NCBI RefSeq assembly: GCF_015546965.1
Contig: NZ_JADMUF010000001.1
Location: 310,001 to 374,000 of the forward strand
Source: Collinsella aerofaciens
GTDB lineage: Bacteria > Actinomycetota > Coriobacteriia > Coriobacteriales > Coriobacteriaceae
DNA: 64,000 bases
Direction: 5' to 3'
This document shows, one piece after another, positions 16,831 through 25,782 of this stretch; the first letter of the stretch is position 1, and every line of letters starts with the position of its first letter. The notes beneath the pieces are model-generated. The model ran no database searches, had not been told where the DNA came from, and saw nothing but the letters and a program-made list of their open reading frames with translations. The translations under genes were made by a program, and so were the position numbers.

Positions 16831-18442
16831 CATTTCCGCATTCATTCCCAACGTCGTGGCCCAGTGGGACACGTTCATCTCCTCCATTTGGGAGACGCTG
16901 CTCATGCTCGCGTGGTCCGGCGTGTTCGTGTTCGTGCTCGGCGGAGTGCTGGGCGTGGCGCTCACCGTCACGCGCGCCGGCGGCATCTTGGAGAACCGCC
17001 CGCTGTGGCAGGTGCTCGACAAGGTGACCAACGTGTTTCGCTCCATCCCATTCATCATCCTGCTGGCGGCGCTGCTCCCCGTTTCGCGCCTCATCATGGG
17101 AACCGCCATCGGCGTGCCGGGCGCCATCGTGCCGCTCGTAGTGGGCGCCATCCCATTCTTCGCCCGCCAGGTTGAGGTATCGCTCGCCGAGGTTGACCCC
17201 GGGCTCATCGAGGCGGCCGACGCCATGGGCCTGGCCCCGCTCGACATCATCTGGCGCGTATACCTGCGCGAATCCGTCTCGAGCCTGGCGCGCGTAACCA
17301 CCGTGACGCTCATCTCGCTGCTCAACCTTACCGCCATGGCCGGAGCCGTGGGCGCCGGCGGCCTGGGCAACTTCGCCATCCAGTACGGCAAGGACCGCAA
17401 CCAGCTCGACGTAATATACGTGACCGTGGTGGTGCTCGTGATCATGGTCTCGCTCATCCAGATTGTGGGCAACGCAGTGGCCAAGCGTTCGAGCGCCGAG
17501 TATCGTGCCGCCGCAGCGGCAGCGGCCGGCAACGGCACGGCCACGGGCAACGGCGCCACAGGCTCGCACACGCGCCGCAACGTGATCATCGGCGCGGCCG
17601 TCTTCGCCGCGGGCTTTGGCCTCTACTTTGTGGTAAACGCGCTCACCGCCGTGCCCGCCACCAAGCGCGTGACCGTGAAGATGGGCGTTACCGGCACTAT
17701 CTACGAGGAGCTTTATGCACCGGCCAAGGAGAAGCTCGCCGCCGAGGGCATCGACCTGGAGATCGTGCAGTTCTCCGACTACACCACGCCCAACGCCGCA
17801 CTGGCCGACGGCGACATCGACCTCAACAGCTTCCAGCACCGCATCTTCTTCGCCACCGAGCTTGAGAATAAGGGCTACAAGCTCTCCAACATCGGCAACA
17901 CGTTCGTGCAGCCCATGCACCTGTACTCGGCGAACGTTGCGTCCGTGGACGAAATCGCGGACGGCGCCAAGGTTGCCATTCCCGACGATGTGACCAACGG
18001 CGGACGCGCGCTCAAGGTTCTCGAGGCCGCGGGGCTTATCCAGCTTTCGGACGCGGCGGGCTTCAACCCCACCGTGGCCGACATCACCGCCAACCCGCGC
18101 GGGATCGAGATCGTGCAGCTCGCCGCCAACAACATCCCCTCGGTGCTGCCCGACGTTGCCGCGGCCGTGGTGAACGGCAACTACGCCATCGACAACAACC
18201 TGTCGCACGACGACATCATCTTCGAGGACACGAGCATTGACGATGAGCAGTACTGGAACCTCACCGCCGCGCGCACCGAGGACCTAAAGGATCCCGAAAA
18301 GGTGGAGGTGTACCGCAAGGTTATCGAGGCGTACCAGTCCGCGGATACCGAAGGCGTGTACGACAACACCTACGGCGGCAACTTTATCGCCGTAGGCTGG
18401 GACCAAGACCTGCTCTCCGAGGCCGTAACGAACGCGAAGTAG
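16820..18442 (+). CDS. metI: Fused methionine ABC permease and substrate-binding protein (MetI-MetQ)
   Basis: A 540-aa fusion. Residues 1-225 are MetI: five TM helices and the EAA loop VDPGLIEAADAMG. An Ala/Gly-rich linker (about 228-248) leads to one more TM helix (about 253-273). Residues 280-540 are MetQ/NlpA, with the typical DGDIDLNSFQH and the VAIPDDVTNGGRAL region. The extra TM helix puts the binding domain outside the membrane, replacing the lipoprotein anchor of separate MetQ. Translation is coupled to metN by an 11-nt overlap. Substrate is likely L-methionine and perhaps D-methionine or its sulfoxide. Confidence 0.93.
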   Translation: MLANISAFIPNVVAQWDTFISSIWETLLMLAWSGVFVFVLGGVLGVALTVTRAGGILENRPLWQVLDKVTNVFRSIPFIILLAALLPVSRLIMGTAIGVPGAIVPLVVGAIPFFARQVEVSLAEVDPGLIEAADAMGLAPLDIIWRVYLRESVSSLARVTTVTLISLLNLTAMAGAVGAGGLGNFAIQYGKDRNQLDVIYVTVVVLVIMVSLIQIVGNAVAKRSSAEYRAAAAAAAGNGTATGNGATGSHTRRNVIIGAAVFAAGFGLYFVVNALTAVPATKRVTVKMGVTGTIYEELYAPAKEKLAAEGIDLEIVQFSDYTTPNAALADGDIDLNSFQHRIFFATELENKGYKLSNIGNTFVQPMHLYSANVASVDEIADGAKVAIPDDVTNGGRALKVLEAAGLIQLSDAAGFNPTVADITANPRGIEIVQLAANNIPSVLPDVAAAVVNGNYAIDNNLSHDDIIFEDTSIDDEQYWNLTAARTEDLKDPEKVEVYRKVIEAYQSADTEGVYDNTYGGNFIAVGWDQDLLSEAVTNAK

Positions 18443-18483
18443 CCAGCGAGCAAGATTTCCGCTCCCGCACACACCCAAGCGAA

Positions 18484-18530
18484 GGGCCTCCCGGCACGCG
18501 ACTCAGCCGGGAGGCCCCATTCAGTTTTTT
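18484..18530 (+). terminator. Terminator after the met transporter operon
   Basis: GGGCCTCCCGGC pairs perfectly with GCCGGGAGGCCC around a 10-nt loop; a TTTTTT run follows 8 nt later. Confidence 0.8.
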
Positions 18531-18640
18531 CTGTCCCGCCGCAACCGGCAGCAAAAGCTGTCTACATCCCTTACCCTCTGGCGAGCTTCACAAGAAACAA
18601 CCCCACGGGCATATTTCAAGCGACCCTCAAAAAAGTTTTG

Positions 18641-18870
18641 GCAAACGTCGACCGCCGTGAGGGAGCCGCTTTCCCTCACAGCGGTCTTCCAACAGAAAAA
18701 ACCCAAGTGAGTAGACTTTTTGCAGAAGGCCGAGCACGCCCCAAAACGCCACCGCTCTGACCTGCGGTTTTACCGGGCATTTGTCACGATGTACTCGGCA
18801 AATCCAAAAAAGTCTACTCACTTGCATCTGTGACGCGCCAGATAGGCAAAAAACCGCCGCGAATGGGACC
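18641..18870. repeat. MITE-like repeat, copy A
   Basis: About 230 bp nearly the same as 26791-27011. At its heart is a 121-bp inverted-repeat unit (18704-18824) bounded by CAAGTGAGTAGACTTTTT and its complement. A leading hairpin (ACCGC..TGAGGGA with TTCCCTCA..GCGGT) and a trailing CCAGATAGGCAAAAA are also shared. No coding capacity. Confidence 0.75.
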
Positions 18871-18985
18871 GTGAACTGTGAACTGCGCCCTTTGTGGTGG
18901 TTTGGAGCTCTCCTCGACGGGATGCTAGACTTGCGGCGTATACATTCGCGCCAAAACACGAGTCGCATGCAGGAAGGGAGATGCC

Positions 18986-19177
18986 GTGGCGCCGATCGCA
19001 CCACTCGAGATGCTTGTTGCACCCGCCGCCAGGGCCATCACCCACTTGAGGGACTCCTTAACCTACGACGATATTCCCTGCGCCGCCCAGGCACGCCCGG
19101 ACAGTCGCCCTTACCTGGGCCATGTCCCCTACTTTGCGCCCAAGCTCGCTTCCGATTCCGAGCACCGCGAGCAGTAA
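18986..19177 (+). CDS. Small hypothetical protein, 63 aa
   Basis: GTG start at 18986 with AGGAAGGGAG 5-6 nt upstream; the frame ends just before a large hairpin. The product has no TM segment or motif I recognise; it contains LRDSLTYDDIPC. Support is the good ribosome-binding site, high-G+C codon use and a following terminator-like hairpin. It could still be a chance frame. Confidence 0.4.
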   Translation: MAPIAPLEMLVAPAARAITHLRDSLTYDDIPCAAQARPDSRPYLGHVPYFAPKLASDSEHREQ

Positions 19178-19183
19178 CCCCAG

Positions 19184-19229
19184 ATGCACCAGGCGCCACG
19201 CTGCCCGTGGCGCTACTCTTTTGGTGCAT
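19184..19229. terminator. Large hairpin at a convergent gene junction
   Basis: ATGCACCA..GGCGCCACG pairs with CGTGGCGC..TGGTGCAT, with CTTTT in the 3' side. It overlaps the end of the minus-strand permease gene and could serve both directions. Confidence 0.55.
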
Positions 19230-20622
19230 AGTAACCTGTCCCCCTTGCACCAACGCCGGGGTTGTCGATGCTGCGACCGCGACGCGACACGAGACGCGAC
19301 ACCTCGCCCAACAGCACGCCGATCACCACGCCCACCAGAATCGGCAGCTTGGCCATCTCGGCCGACGAACTGTTGAGTGGCACTACCGTCGCCACAATCG
19401 AAAGCGCGAGCTCGATCGCCGGCACCGCAAGCGCTACGGCGAGCACCTTGCCCTCGAAGGGCGCACGGAACACACGCGGTCGGCCGTCGTACTTACGCAG
19501 ACGCCAAAACGCCGGAAACATGGGGATATAGCTCATGAGCAAAAAGACGACGTTCATCGAGAAGAAGACCCAAAAGACGTCGGAGCCCTCACCCAGCGGA
19601 ATCTGGAGCAGTAGCACTAGGCTGGCAAAACAGCCGTTAATGAGTGCCGAGCCGTTGGGCATGCCGGTCTTCTTGGACACCAACGCAAAGCGGCGCGGCA
19701 TGTTGCCATGGCGCGCGGCATAGCTCGCCACGTTGTTGACGCCAAAACTCCAACAGATCATGTTGGCGAACAGCGTCACCATAAAGGCTACACCCACCAG
19801 CATCGTCAGCGGATGACTGCGCCCAACCATGGCGACCACCGCGTCCACAATGCCCGAGTCGAGCGAAAGCTGCTCGGTAGGAACCGCAGCTCCAATGCCA
19901 ATGCCGCAGATAATATAGATTGCCGCGATGGCAACGCCACCGGCGATAACCGCCTTGGGGATATCACGTGACGGGTTTTTCATCGTGCTGGCAAAGGTCG
20001 CAACGACCTCAAACCCCATAAAGTTGAACAGAATGATCGACAGATACGTCAGCGAGTTAGCATCATCCAGATTGGGGATGAAGGTCTCAAACGACATATC
20101 GTTGGCAAAGCCGTTATTGCAGGCAAACCAGATGCCAACGATACCCACCACGGCGGTAATGAGCACCTTGATGATGGCACCGCCGTCCATGACCCAATCG
20201 GCCTCCGATACCGGCTGCATCGCCATAAGCGTAACGCCCCACACAAAAACGAGCTCAAGGACGATCTTGGCACCCATCGAAAACTCGATGCCCCATACCG
20301 CGTTGATCACGCTGGGGAACATACAAGCAATGCTTGCCACCCACAGCGGAAAGTTAACCCAGTAGCACCAGGAGCAGCGGGCGCCCCAGCGATCGCCCAG
20401 ACCCAGGCGAACCCAGTCGTACAGACCGCCCTCGGAATCAAACGCCGTGCCCAGCTCCGCCACCACCAGACCGTAGGGCAACAAAAACGTAATGATAAGG
20501 AAGATCCACCAGAAGAACTGCACGTTGCCCATGGCAGACGCCGGAGCTGCTGCCTCAATGGTAAAAACGACGCAGATAACCGAGAGGATGACCTCGAACA
20601 GGGAGAACTTTTTACCTGCCAT
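19213..20622 (-). CDS. APC-family amino acid/polyamine antiporter (second agu antiporter)
   Basis: A 469-aa permease with 12 predicted TM helices, related along its whole length to the antiporter at 22800-24239 (shared AAAPA..GN.QFFWWIFLI and LPYGLVVAELGT in TM1-2). Start ATG 20622 with GGGGGAG 7 nt upstream. It lies on the same strand as, and downstream of, aguA but about 690 bp away with a terminator between, so it may be transcribed separately. The family exchanges precursor and product amines or amino acids; agmatine:putrescine or a related pair is inferred from context. Substrate is uncertain. Confidence 0.8.
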   Translation of the reverse strand: MAGKKFSLFEVILSVICVVFTIEAAAPASAMGNVQFFWWIFLIITFLLPYGLVVAELGTAFDSEGGLYDWVRLGLGDRWGARCSWCYWVNFPLWVASIACMFPSVINAVWGIEFSMGAKIVLELVFVWGVTLMAMQPVSEADWVMDGGAIIKVLITAVVGIVGIWFACNNGFANDMSFETFIPNLDDANSLTYLSIILFNFMGFEVVATFASTMKNPSRDIPKAVIAGGVAIAAIYIICGIGIGAAVPTEQLSLDSGIVDAVVAMVGRSHPLTMLVGVAFMVTLFANMICWSFGVNNVASYAARHGNMPRRFALVSKKTGMPNGSALINGCFASLVLLLQIPLGEGSDVFWVFFSMNVVFLLMSYIPMFPAFWRLRKYDGRPRVFRAPFEGKVLAVALAVPAIELALSIVATVVPLNSSSAEMAKLPILVGVVIGVLLGEVSRLVSRRGRSIDNPGVGARGTGYYAPKE

Positions 20623-20927
20623 GGCACGCTCCCCCTGCAGCAAAAAGGATGGCATCTGTACCGAAGGCGCAGCTCAAGGTAGGGTTGCAGGCCGCGTCAC
20701 CGGTACAGGTGCCATCCCAAAGAGAGGACAGGATGCAATTGTTAGACCAACGCTCGCGGAACAGGCGCGTGTAGATAACGATGCGCTGGTACATAGATAC
20801 TCCGATCAAAACGGCCGTGCTCACGACCGGAAACTTTCAGCAATTGAAAACGCGTCTGACCTGGAACATTCAAGCGAACAATTGGCCTAACCCGCAAAAA
20901 ATCCCAGGTCAGACGCGTACTCAATCA

Positions 20928-20966
20928 AAGAAAAGGGCACTCCGAAGTGGAGGCTACGAAGTGCCC
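20928..20966 (-). terminator. Terminator downstream of the agu operon
   Basis: Read on the minus strand, GGGCACT pairs with AGTGCCC and is followed by TTTTCTTT. Confidence 0.65.
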
Positions 20967-21068
20967 GTTCCGCGCCGCTGCGCCAAATAACCCAAAAACC
21001 AACGCAGCAGACAAAGAGGGAGAAAAGCAAATCTGCTCAAACAGAAAACCCGGATCCGGTCCGATTGA

Positions 21069-21183
21069 TCGGCTGGGTTTTCGAGGTGCCCCAGGTCGCC
21101 GCGAAAGAGGAGCGAAGCGTACTTTGGTACGCGAGCGACGGTTTGAGCGGCGAGATGGGGTGCCTCGGAAAGTCAGGCGATTA
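21069..21183 (-). repeat. Double-stem hairpin element (family 1, copy a)
   Basis: Nested stems: GAGGTGCCCCA with TGGGGTGCCTC (some wobble), TCGCCGC with GCGGCGA, GCGTAC with GTACGC. The internal loop carries GAAAGAGGA on one side and a ..TTGA end on the other. A tandem, diverged copy lies at 21197-21311. Confidence 0.65.
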
Positions 21184-21196
21184 AGCGTCTGCGTAA

Positions 21197-21311
21197 TTGG
21201 CTGGGTTTCCGAGGTGCGGCAGATTGCCCTGAAAGAGGAGGGCATTGACCTTAAGGGTCATGCCCGACGATTGAAGGGCAAGGTGCCGTGGCTCAGGAAG
21301 CCAGACGATTA
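21197..21311 (-). repeat. Double-stem hairpin element (family 1, copy b)
   Basis: Same plan as copy a with different stems: TTGCCCT with AGGGCAA and GGGCAT.GACC with GGTCATGCCC, around an internal loop GAAAGAGGA / GACGATTGA. It starts right at the aguA stop codon, and copy a repeats the same junction bases (GCTTAATCG in the minus sense). Confidence 0.65.
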
Positions 21312-22514
21312 AGCGGACGGCTCCTGCTGCGTGATGCAGTGGATATTGCCGCCGCCGAAGACGACCTGCTCGGACTGAACGCCGACGCACTTGTAGACGC
21401 CCTCGCCCCAGACCTCGTCATAGATCTTCTGGAGCGTGTCAACAGCCAGCTGGTCGTTCTCGTCGCCGTACTGCGGGACGATAACGCCGTGGTTGGTGAC
21501 CAGGTAGTTCATGTAGGAAGCAATCAGCGGCTCGTCGGCAACGCGCGGCTCGGCGTTCTCGTCGGCGTCGATGGCATCGCAGGAAGCCTGATCCATGAAC
21601 AGCGGGTTCACGGGCATGCAGAGCTTGTAGACCTTCATCTTGCGGCCCTTGGCGTCAACGGCGTTGGAGAGGGTCTCGTAGGCAGCGTGGCACTGCTCGT
21701 AGAACGGGTACTCGGGATCATCGGTCCAGATGCAGGCCATGACGCCCGGGGCGATGAACGTGGCGACGTCATCGATGTGGCCGTTGGTCTCCTCGGGGTC
21801 GATGCCCTCCTTGACCCAAATGACCTTCTCGACACCCAGGTAATCCTTGAGGTGCTCGTCCATATAGGCGCGAAGCTCCTCGCTCCAGGGCTCAAACTTC
21901 TTGTGGAACTTGGGCCAGATGGACTCGGGATCCTCTTCCTCCTCCAGAACCGCAGAGCAGGTGCGGCCCGGGGAAAGCAGGCACTGATCGGTCACAACAA
22001 GGGTGCCCTCGCCGTCGACGGTGATGGAGCCACCCTCGAGAATCATGTCATCGGGACGATAGCGACGGCAGCCGGAAAGCTCAGCCATCTTAAGGGCGAT
22101 CTGCTCGTCCTTATCCCACGGGAAATAGAGGCCGTCGACGAGGCCACCGTAGGCGTTGAAGTGCCAGTGGTTGGCGCGCTTCTCGCCCTTGCCGTTGATG
22201 ACGTAGGTGGCGGCGGTGTCGCGGAACCAAGCGTCGTCGGTGGTCATCTCGATGACGGTGACGTTCTCGTCATTCTCGAAGACGGCCTTGCAGTTGGCGT
22301 AGTCGGCCTGGTTGGCGCACATGGTGACCGGGGTGAACTCAGCGATGGCGCGAGCGATGGCGGCATACTGCTTCTGAGCCGGCTTGGCACCGTGGGCCCA
22401 GGTGTCGGTGCGGTGGGGCCAACCCATCCACACGCGATCCTGAGGGGCGAACTCAGCAGGCATAAAGAAGCCGTCGGCCTTGGGGGTGGACTCGGACTCG
22501 GTGATCGTACGCAT
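21309..22514 (-). CDS. aguA: Agmatine deiminase
   Basis: A 401-aa cytoplasmic enzyme of the peptidylarginine-deiminase-like fold converting agmatine to N-carbamoylputrescine and ammonia. The catalytic Cys is near the C-terminus in GGGNIHCITQQ; His in TNGHIDD and the DAWFRD motif are also conserved. Start ATG 22514 with GGAGGA 6 nt upstream. It is in line behind aguB and the antiporter gene and ahead of a second permease. This is somewhat longer than the usual 365-380 aa, from a segment around residues 185-215 rich in Glu. Confidence 0.93.
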   Translation of the reverse strand: MRTITESESTPKADGFFMPAEFAPQDRVWMGWPHRTDTWAHGAKPAQKQYAAIARAIAEFTPVTMCANQADYANCKAVFENDENVTVIEMTTDDAWFRDTAATYVINGKGEKRANHWHFNAYGGLVDGLYFPWDKDEQIALKMAELSGCRRYRPDDMILEGGSITVDGEGTLVVTDQCLLSPGRTCSAVLEEEEDPESIWPKFHKKFEPWSEELRAYMDEHLKDYLGVEKVIWVKEGIDPEETNGHIDDVATFIAPGVMACIWTDDPEYPFYEQCHAAYETLSNAVDAKGRKMKVYKLCMPVNPLFMDQASCDAIDADENAEPRVADEPLIASYMNYLVTNHGVIVPQYGDENDQLAVDTLQKIYDEVWGEGVYKCVGVQSEQVVFGGGNIHCITQQEPSA

Positions 22515-22584
22515 AAGATTTCCTCCAAATCGAACGATCGCTTGCTGCGGGCGGTTTACCCGCAGCCTAAAACCAAGAAATGGT

Positions 22585-22618
22585 GGGCGCCCGTCCCCCG
22601 GCAAAGGTCGGGGCGCCC
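22585..22618 (-). promoter_or_regulatory. GC-rich hairpin between the antiporter gene and aguA
   Basis: GGGCGCCC pairs with its complement at 22611-22618 around an 18-nt loop that can also pair (GACC, GG.GG). No T-tract follows in the minus direction, so partial termination or processing is more likely than full termination. Confidence 0.5.
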
Positions 22619-22799
22619 GGTACCTGTTTTCACGGGGTCGCACCGGCGAGCGACGACGTAGCCAGGTGCGCGGAGACAATACGCACGAAGGATACGAAAG
22701 AGAGGCTGGGGCAGGCGCTGGTTACCGGAGCTATCGCTCGCACCCACCCCGGGGGATGGTTAAGTGACGAGGAGCGTTGGAGCCCCAAATCTGGGTGCC

Positions 22800-24239
22800 C
22801 TAGTTCTCCTCGGCCTCGGCGGCCTCCTCAGCGAGACGCTGAGCAGCCAGCTCGGGGGTGAGACCCATATACTCGGTCTCGCGGCCCTTGGCGCTGATGA
22901 CGCGGACGACCTCGCCAATGAGCAAAAGCACGATGAAGATAACGATCATCGGAACCTTGTCACCAATCTCAGCGGCGGAGAACGGAATCAAAGTCGCGAC
23001 GATGGCCAGGACCAGCTCGATGCAAGGAATGGCCAGCATGACCTTCATCATGGTGCCCTTAAACGGGAACGTAAAGATGCGCTCACGGTTCGGGTCGTTC
23101 TTACGAAGGTTGAGGAACGCCGGGAACATCGGGATGTAGGTGAGCAGCAGGAAGACGACGGAGGTGCCGAAGAGCATCCAGAAAACCCCGTTGGAGATGG
23201 CGTCGATGGGAACCAGCTGCAGGCACAGCACCAGGGAGGCAACGATGGCGTTGACCAGGTTGGCGCCGTTGGGCATGTCGTCATCCGAGATCATCGAGGC
23301 GAAGACCTTGGGCATGTTGCCGTGCTCGGCAGCATAGCGGGCAACGGAGTTAACGCCGAAGGACCAAGCAGCCATGTTGGCGAACAGGGTGATCAGGAAG
23401 GCGATGCAGATGATCTCGAAAATCATGGAGTCGCCCACCATGGTCTGAACGGCAAAGATCATGCCGTAGTCGGGGTCGATGGCATCGGCCGGCACGGCAG
23501 CGCCGATGCCAAAGCCAGCGAACAGGTAGATCACAGCGATGGACAGGCCACCGACGATGATTGCCTTGGGGATATCGCGAGCGGGATCGGCCATGTCGTC
23601 GGTCATGGTGCAGATGACCTCGAAGCCCATGAAGTTAAAGATGATGATCGACAGGTAGCCCAGAGCGTTGGTGTTGGTGAGCTCGGGCAGGAAGGTGGTA
23701 GCGGACATATCGTTCGCAAAACCGTTCTCCATGGCATACCAAATGCCCAGAGCGCCGACGATAACGGCAACGGCGACCTTGATGATGGCGCCACCGTTGA
23801 GGACCCACTCGGAGTCGGCCGCCTTGGAGCGGCCCATGAGGTAGACGATCCACACAAAGGCAAGGTCGATACCCATCTTGGCGATCAGATTGAACTCGAC
23901 GCCAAAGACCATGCCCAATATGTCGGGGAACATGGTAGCCAGCGAGGCAATCCACAGCGGGTAGTTAACCCAGTAGTAGTACGAAATGCGGGCGCCCCAC
24001 TTGTCGCCCAGGCCATCGCGTACCCAGTCGTAAATGCCGCCCTCGCCGTCATAGGTGGTACCGAGCTCGGCGACAACCATGCCATAGGGAAGCAGGAAGG
24101 TCAGAATCAGGAAGATCCACCAGAAGAACTGCTGGTTGCCAATGGCGGCAGCAGGAGCGGCGGCCTCGCAAACGAAGACGACGCAGATGATGGTCGAAAT
24201 GACCGTCAAGAAGGAAAGCTTTTTCTTTCCGTCGCTCAT
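22800..24239 (-). CDS. aguD: Agmatine:putrescine antiporter (APC family)
   Basis: A 479-aa permease with 12 predicted TM helices and a charged, Ala/Glu-rich cytoplasmic tail (LAAQRLAEEAAEAEEN). It lies between aguB and aguA, the position of AguD in agmatine deiminase operons of lactic acid bacteria. The exchange of external agmatine for internal putrescine is inferred from that context. GGAG lies 8-11 nt before the ATG. A paralogue is at 19213-20622. Confidence 0.85.
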   Translation of the reverse strand: MSDGKKKLSFLTVISTIICVVFVCEAAAPAAAIGNQQFFWWIFLILTFLLPYGMVVAELGTTYDGEGGIYDWVRDGLGDKWGARISYYYWVNYPLWIASLATMFPDILGMVFGVEFNLIAKMGIDLAFVWIVYLMGRSKAADSEWVLNGGAIIKVAVAVIVGALGIWYAMENGFANDMSATTFLPELTNTNALGYLSIIIFNFMGFEVICTMTDDMADPARDIPKAIIVGGLSIAVIYLFAGFGIGAAVPADAIDPDYGMIFAVQTMVGDSMIFEIICIAFLITLFANMAAWSFGVNSVARYAAEHGNMPKVFASMISDDDMPNGANLVNAIVASLVLCLQLVPIDAISNGVFWMLFGTSVVFLLLTYIPMFPAFLNLRKNDPNRERIFTFPFKGTMMKVMLAIPCIELVLAIVATLIPFSAAEIGDKVPMIVIFIVLLLIGEVVRVISAKGRETEYMGLTPELAAQRLAEEAAEAEEN

Positions 24240-24377
24240 AATGAGCTCCTTCGCTCAGTCTTGGACAGATCCGAGGCCCTAACCCCAAGGAACTAAGGCC
24301 ATCCTTGGGCCTCGGTGAGCGGGCGACAGGAGACGAGCATCCGCCGCCCGCAAACGTGCTTTTAAAAGCCCTGAGGC

Positions 24378-25451
24378 TTAGAGCTGCTCGAGAGCCTCGA
24401 GAGCGGCGTGGAGCTCGGCCTTAGCGGAGTACTCGACACCCTCATCGTTGAGCGGGGTGCGCTTGCCCAGAGCGGCAAGAAGAGCGCGGATGGAGTGCTT
24501 GCGGTTCTCGGCCTCGACCCAGCACAGGGAACGCTCGGGATCGTCCATGACCTCGTCGACGACCTCCTCGTTGCGGGTGGCCGGCAGGCAGTGCATGAAC
24601 TTGGAGTCGGGACCGGCGAAGTTCATCATGTCCATAGTGACCTGATACTTGGGATAGAACACGTCCATGTAGTTCTCGCCCGAGACCTCCTCGTCGTACA
24701 GGCCATACCACACGTCGGTGTAGATGAAGTCGGCGCCCTTGATGCACTCGATGTCGTCGGAGATGACGATGGAGCCGCCGGAGACCTTGCAGTTCTCCTC
24801 GGCGATGGCCATCATCTGCTTGCCGAACTCGGCACGCTCCTCAACGGTGCCAACGTGCAGGCCGCCGTCGGGGATCTGATGGCCCTTAGGTCCAAACTGG
24901 ACAAACTTCATGCCGATCTTGGAGGCGATGAACATAAGGGAGACGCAGACCTGGGTGGCGTCGCCGATGAAGGCCAGGGTGCAGTCCTCGATCTTCTTGC
25001 CCTCGGGAAGGTTCTCGAGCATGGTCATGAGGTCGCCCATCTCCTGCGTGGGATGGTTGAACTCGGACATGCCGTTGATGACGGGAACAGCGGAGCCCTC
25101 GGCCAGACCGACGACGTCCTTGTGACGGTCAACGCGGGCCATCATGATGTCGAGCAGGGAGCCCATGACGCGAGCGGTGTCGCCCAGGGACTCATGGCCA
25201 CCGAGCTGAATGGTGCCAGGGCCGTAGAACTGAGCGTGGCCGCCGAGGTCGGTCATAGCGGTCTCGAAGGAAAGGCGGGTGCGGGTGGACACCTGCTGGA
25301 AGATCATACCGAGGGACTTGTTACGGAGCAGGTGCGGATAATAACCGTCAACCTTGATGGCCTTCTTCATTGCCAGACCAAGATCCTCGATAGCCAGGAT
25401 CTGCTCTTTAGTGAAGTCGTTGGTGTCGATGAAATCCTTAGGCAGTGCCAT
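24378..25451 (-). CDS. aguB: Putrescine carbamoyltransferase
   Basis: A 357-aa enzyme converting carbamoylputrescine and phosphate to putrescine and carbamoyl phosphate. Motifs of the carbamoyltransferase family are visible: STRTRLSFE (carbamoyl phosphate binding), HPTQE and HCLPATR. The stretches [18 protein letters not shown] and [12 protein letters not shown] and the C-terminal helical extension agree with putrescine rather than ornithine transcarbamylase. It is the first gene of the operon, with AAAGGAAA before the ATG. The carbamate kinase (AguC) that would harvest ATP is not in the window. Confidence 0.9.
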   Translation of the reverse strand: MALPKDFIDTNDFTKEQILAIEDLGLAMKKAIKVDGYYPHLLRNKSLGMIFQQVSTRTRLSFETAMTDLGGHAQFYGPGTIQLGGHESLGDTARVMGSLLDIMMARVDRHKDVVGLAEGSAVPVINGMSEFNHPTQEMGDLMTMLENLPEGKKIEDCTLAFIGDATQVCVSLMFIASKIGMKFVQFGPKGHQIPDGGLHVGTVEERAEFGKQMMAIAEENCKVSGGSIVISDDIECIKGADFIYTDVWYGLYDEEVSGENYMDVFYPKYQVTMDMMNFAGPDSKFMHCLPATRNEEVVDEVMDDPERSLCWVEAENRKHSIRALLAALGKRTPLNDEGVEYSAKAELHAALEALEQL

Positions 25452-25575
25452 GTCGATTTCCTTTCCGCCGGTCTTGCCGACTTATTGCTGAGAGGCGCTC
25501 GTACATCACGCCTCGTGTTGACAAGACCATCATTCACCCGTCTGTAATTTTTACCTAGTTTATTCGGGATTAAAG

Positions 25576-25665
25576 ACCGTTCACGGAGTTACACCCCCTC
25601 TAAACCAATATAAACCCGCAGGTAGCTGACTTGGAGGGGGTTTACCATCTAGAACCGCGAACGGT
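25576..25665. promoter_or_regulatory. Palindromic control region between aguB and the LuxR-type gene
   Basis: Nested inverted repeats: ACCGTTCACGG (25576-25586) with CCGCGAACGGT (25655-25665), and ACCCCCTC (25593-25600) with GAGGGGGT (25634-25641). It sits in the divergent promoter region and is the best candidate binding site for the adjacent regulator. Confidence 0.6.
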
Positions 25666-25782
25666 ATACGGCTATCCTATAACTTGGCGCCTAATCCGCA
25701 GTGAAACGACTGGCTGGGGCATGTACACCCCCGGGGATTATATGGTGTCAATCCCAGACTAAATGAGACAGGACGGTGACAG

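Larger units (their letters stand above)
20623..21308. other. Gene-free stretch between the permease gene and aguA
   Basis: 686 bp without a supportable gene. It holds a perfect 15-bp inverted repeat (ACGCGTCTGACCTGG at 20850-20864 and 20904-20918), a minus-strand terminator and two tandem hairpin elements, listed separately. Confidence 0.6.
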
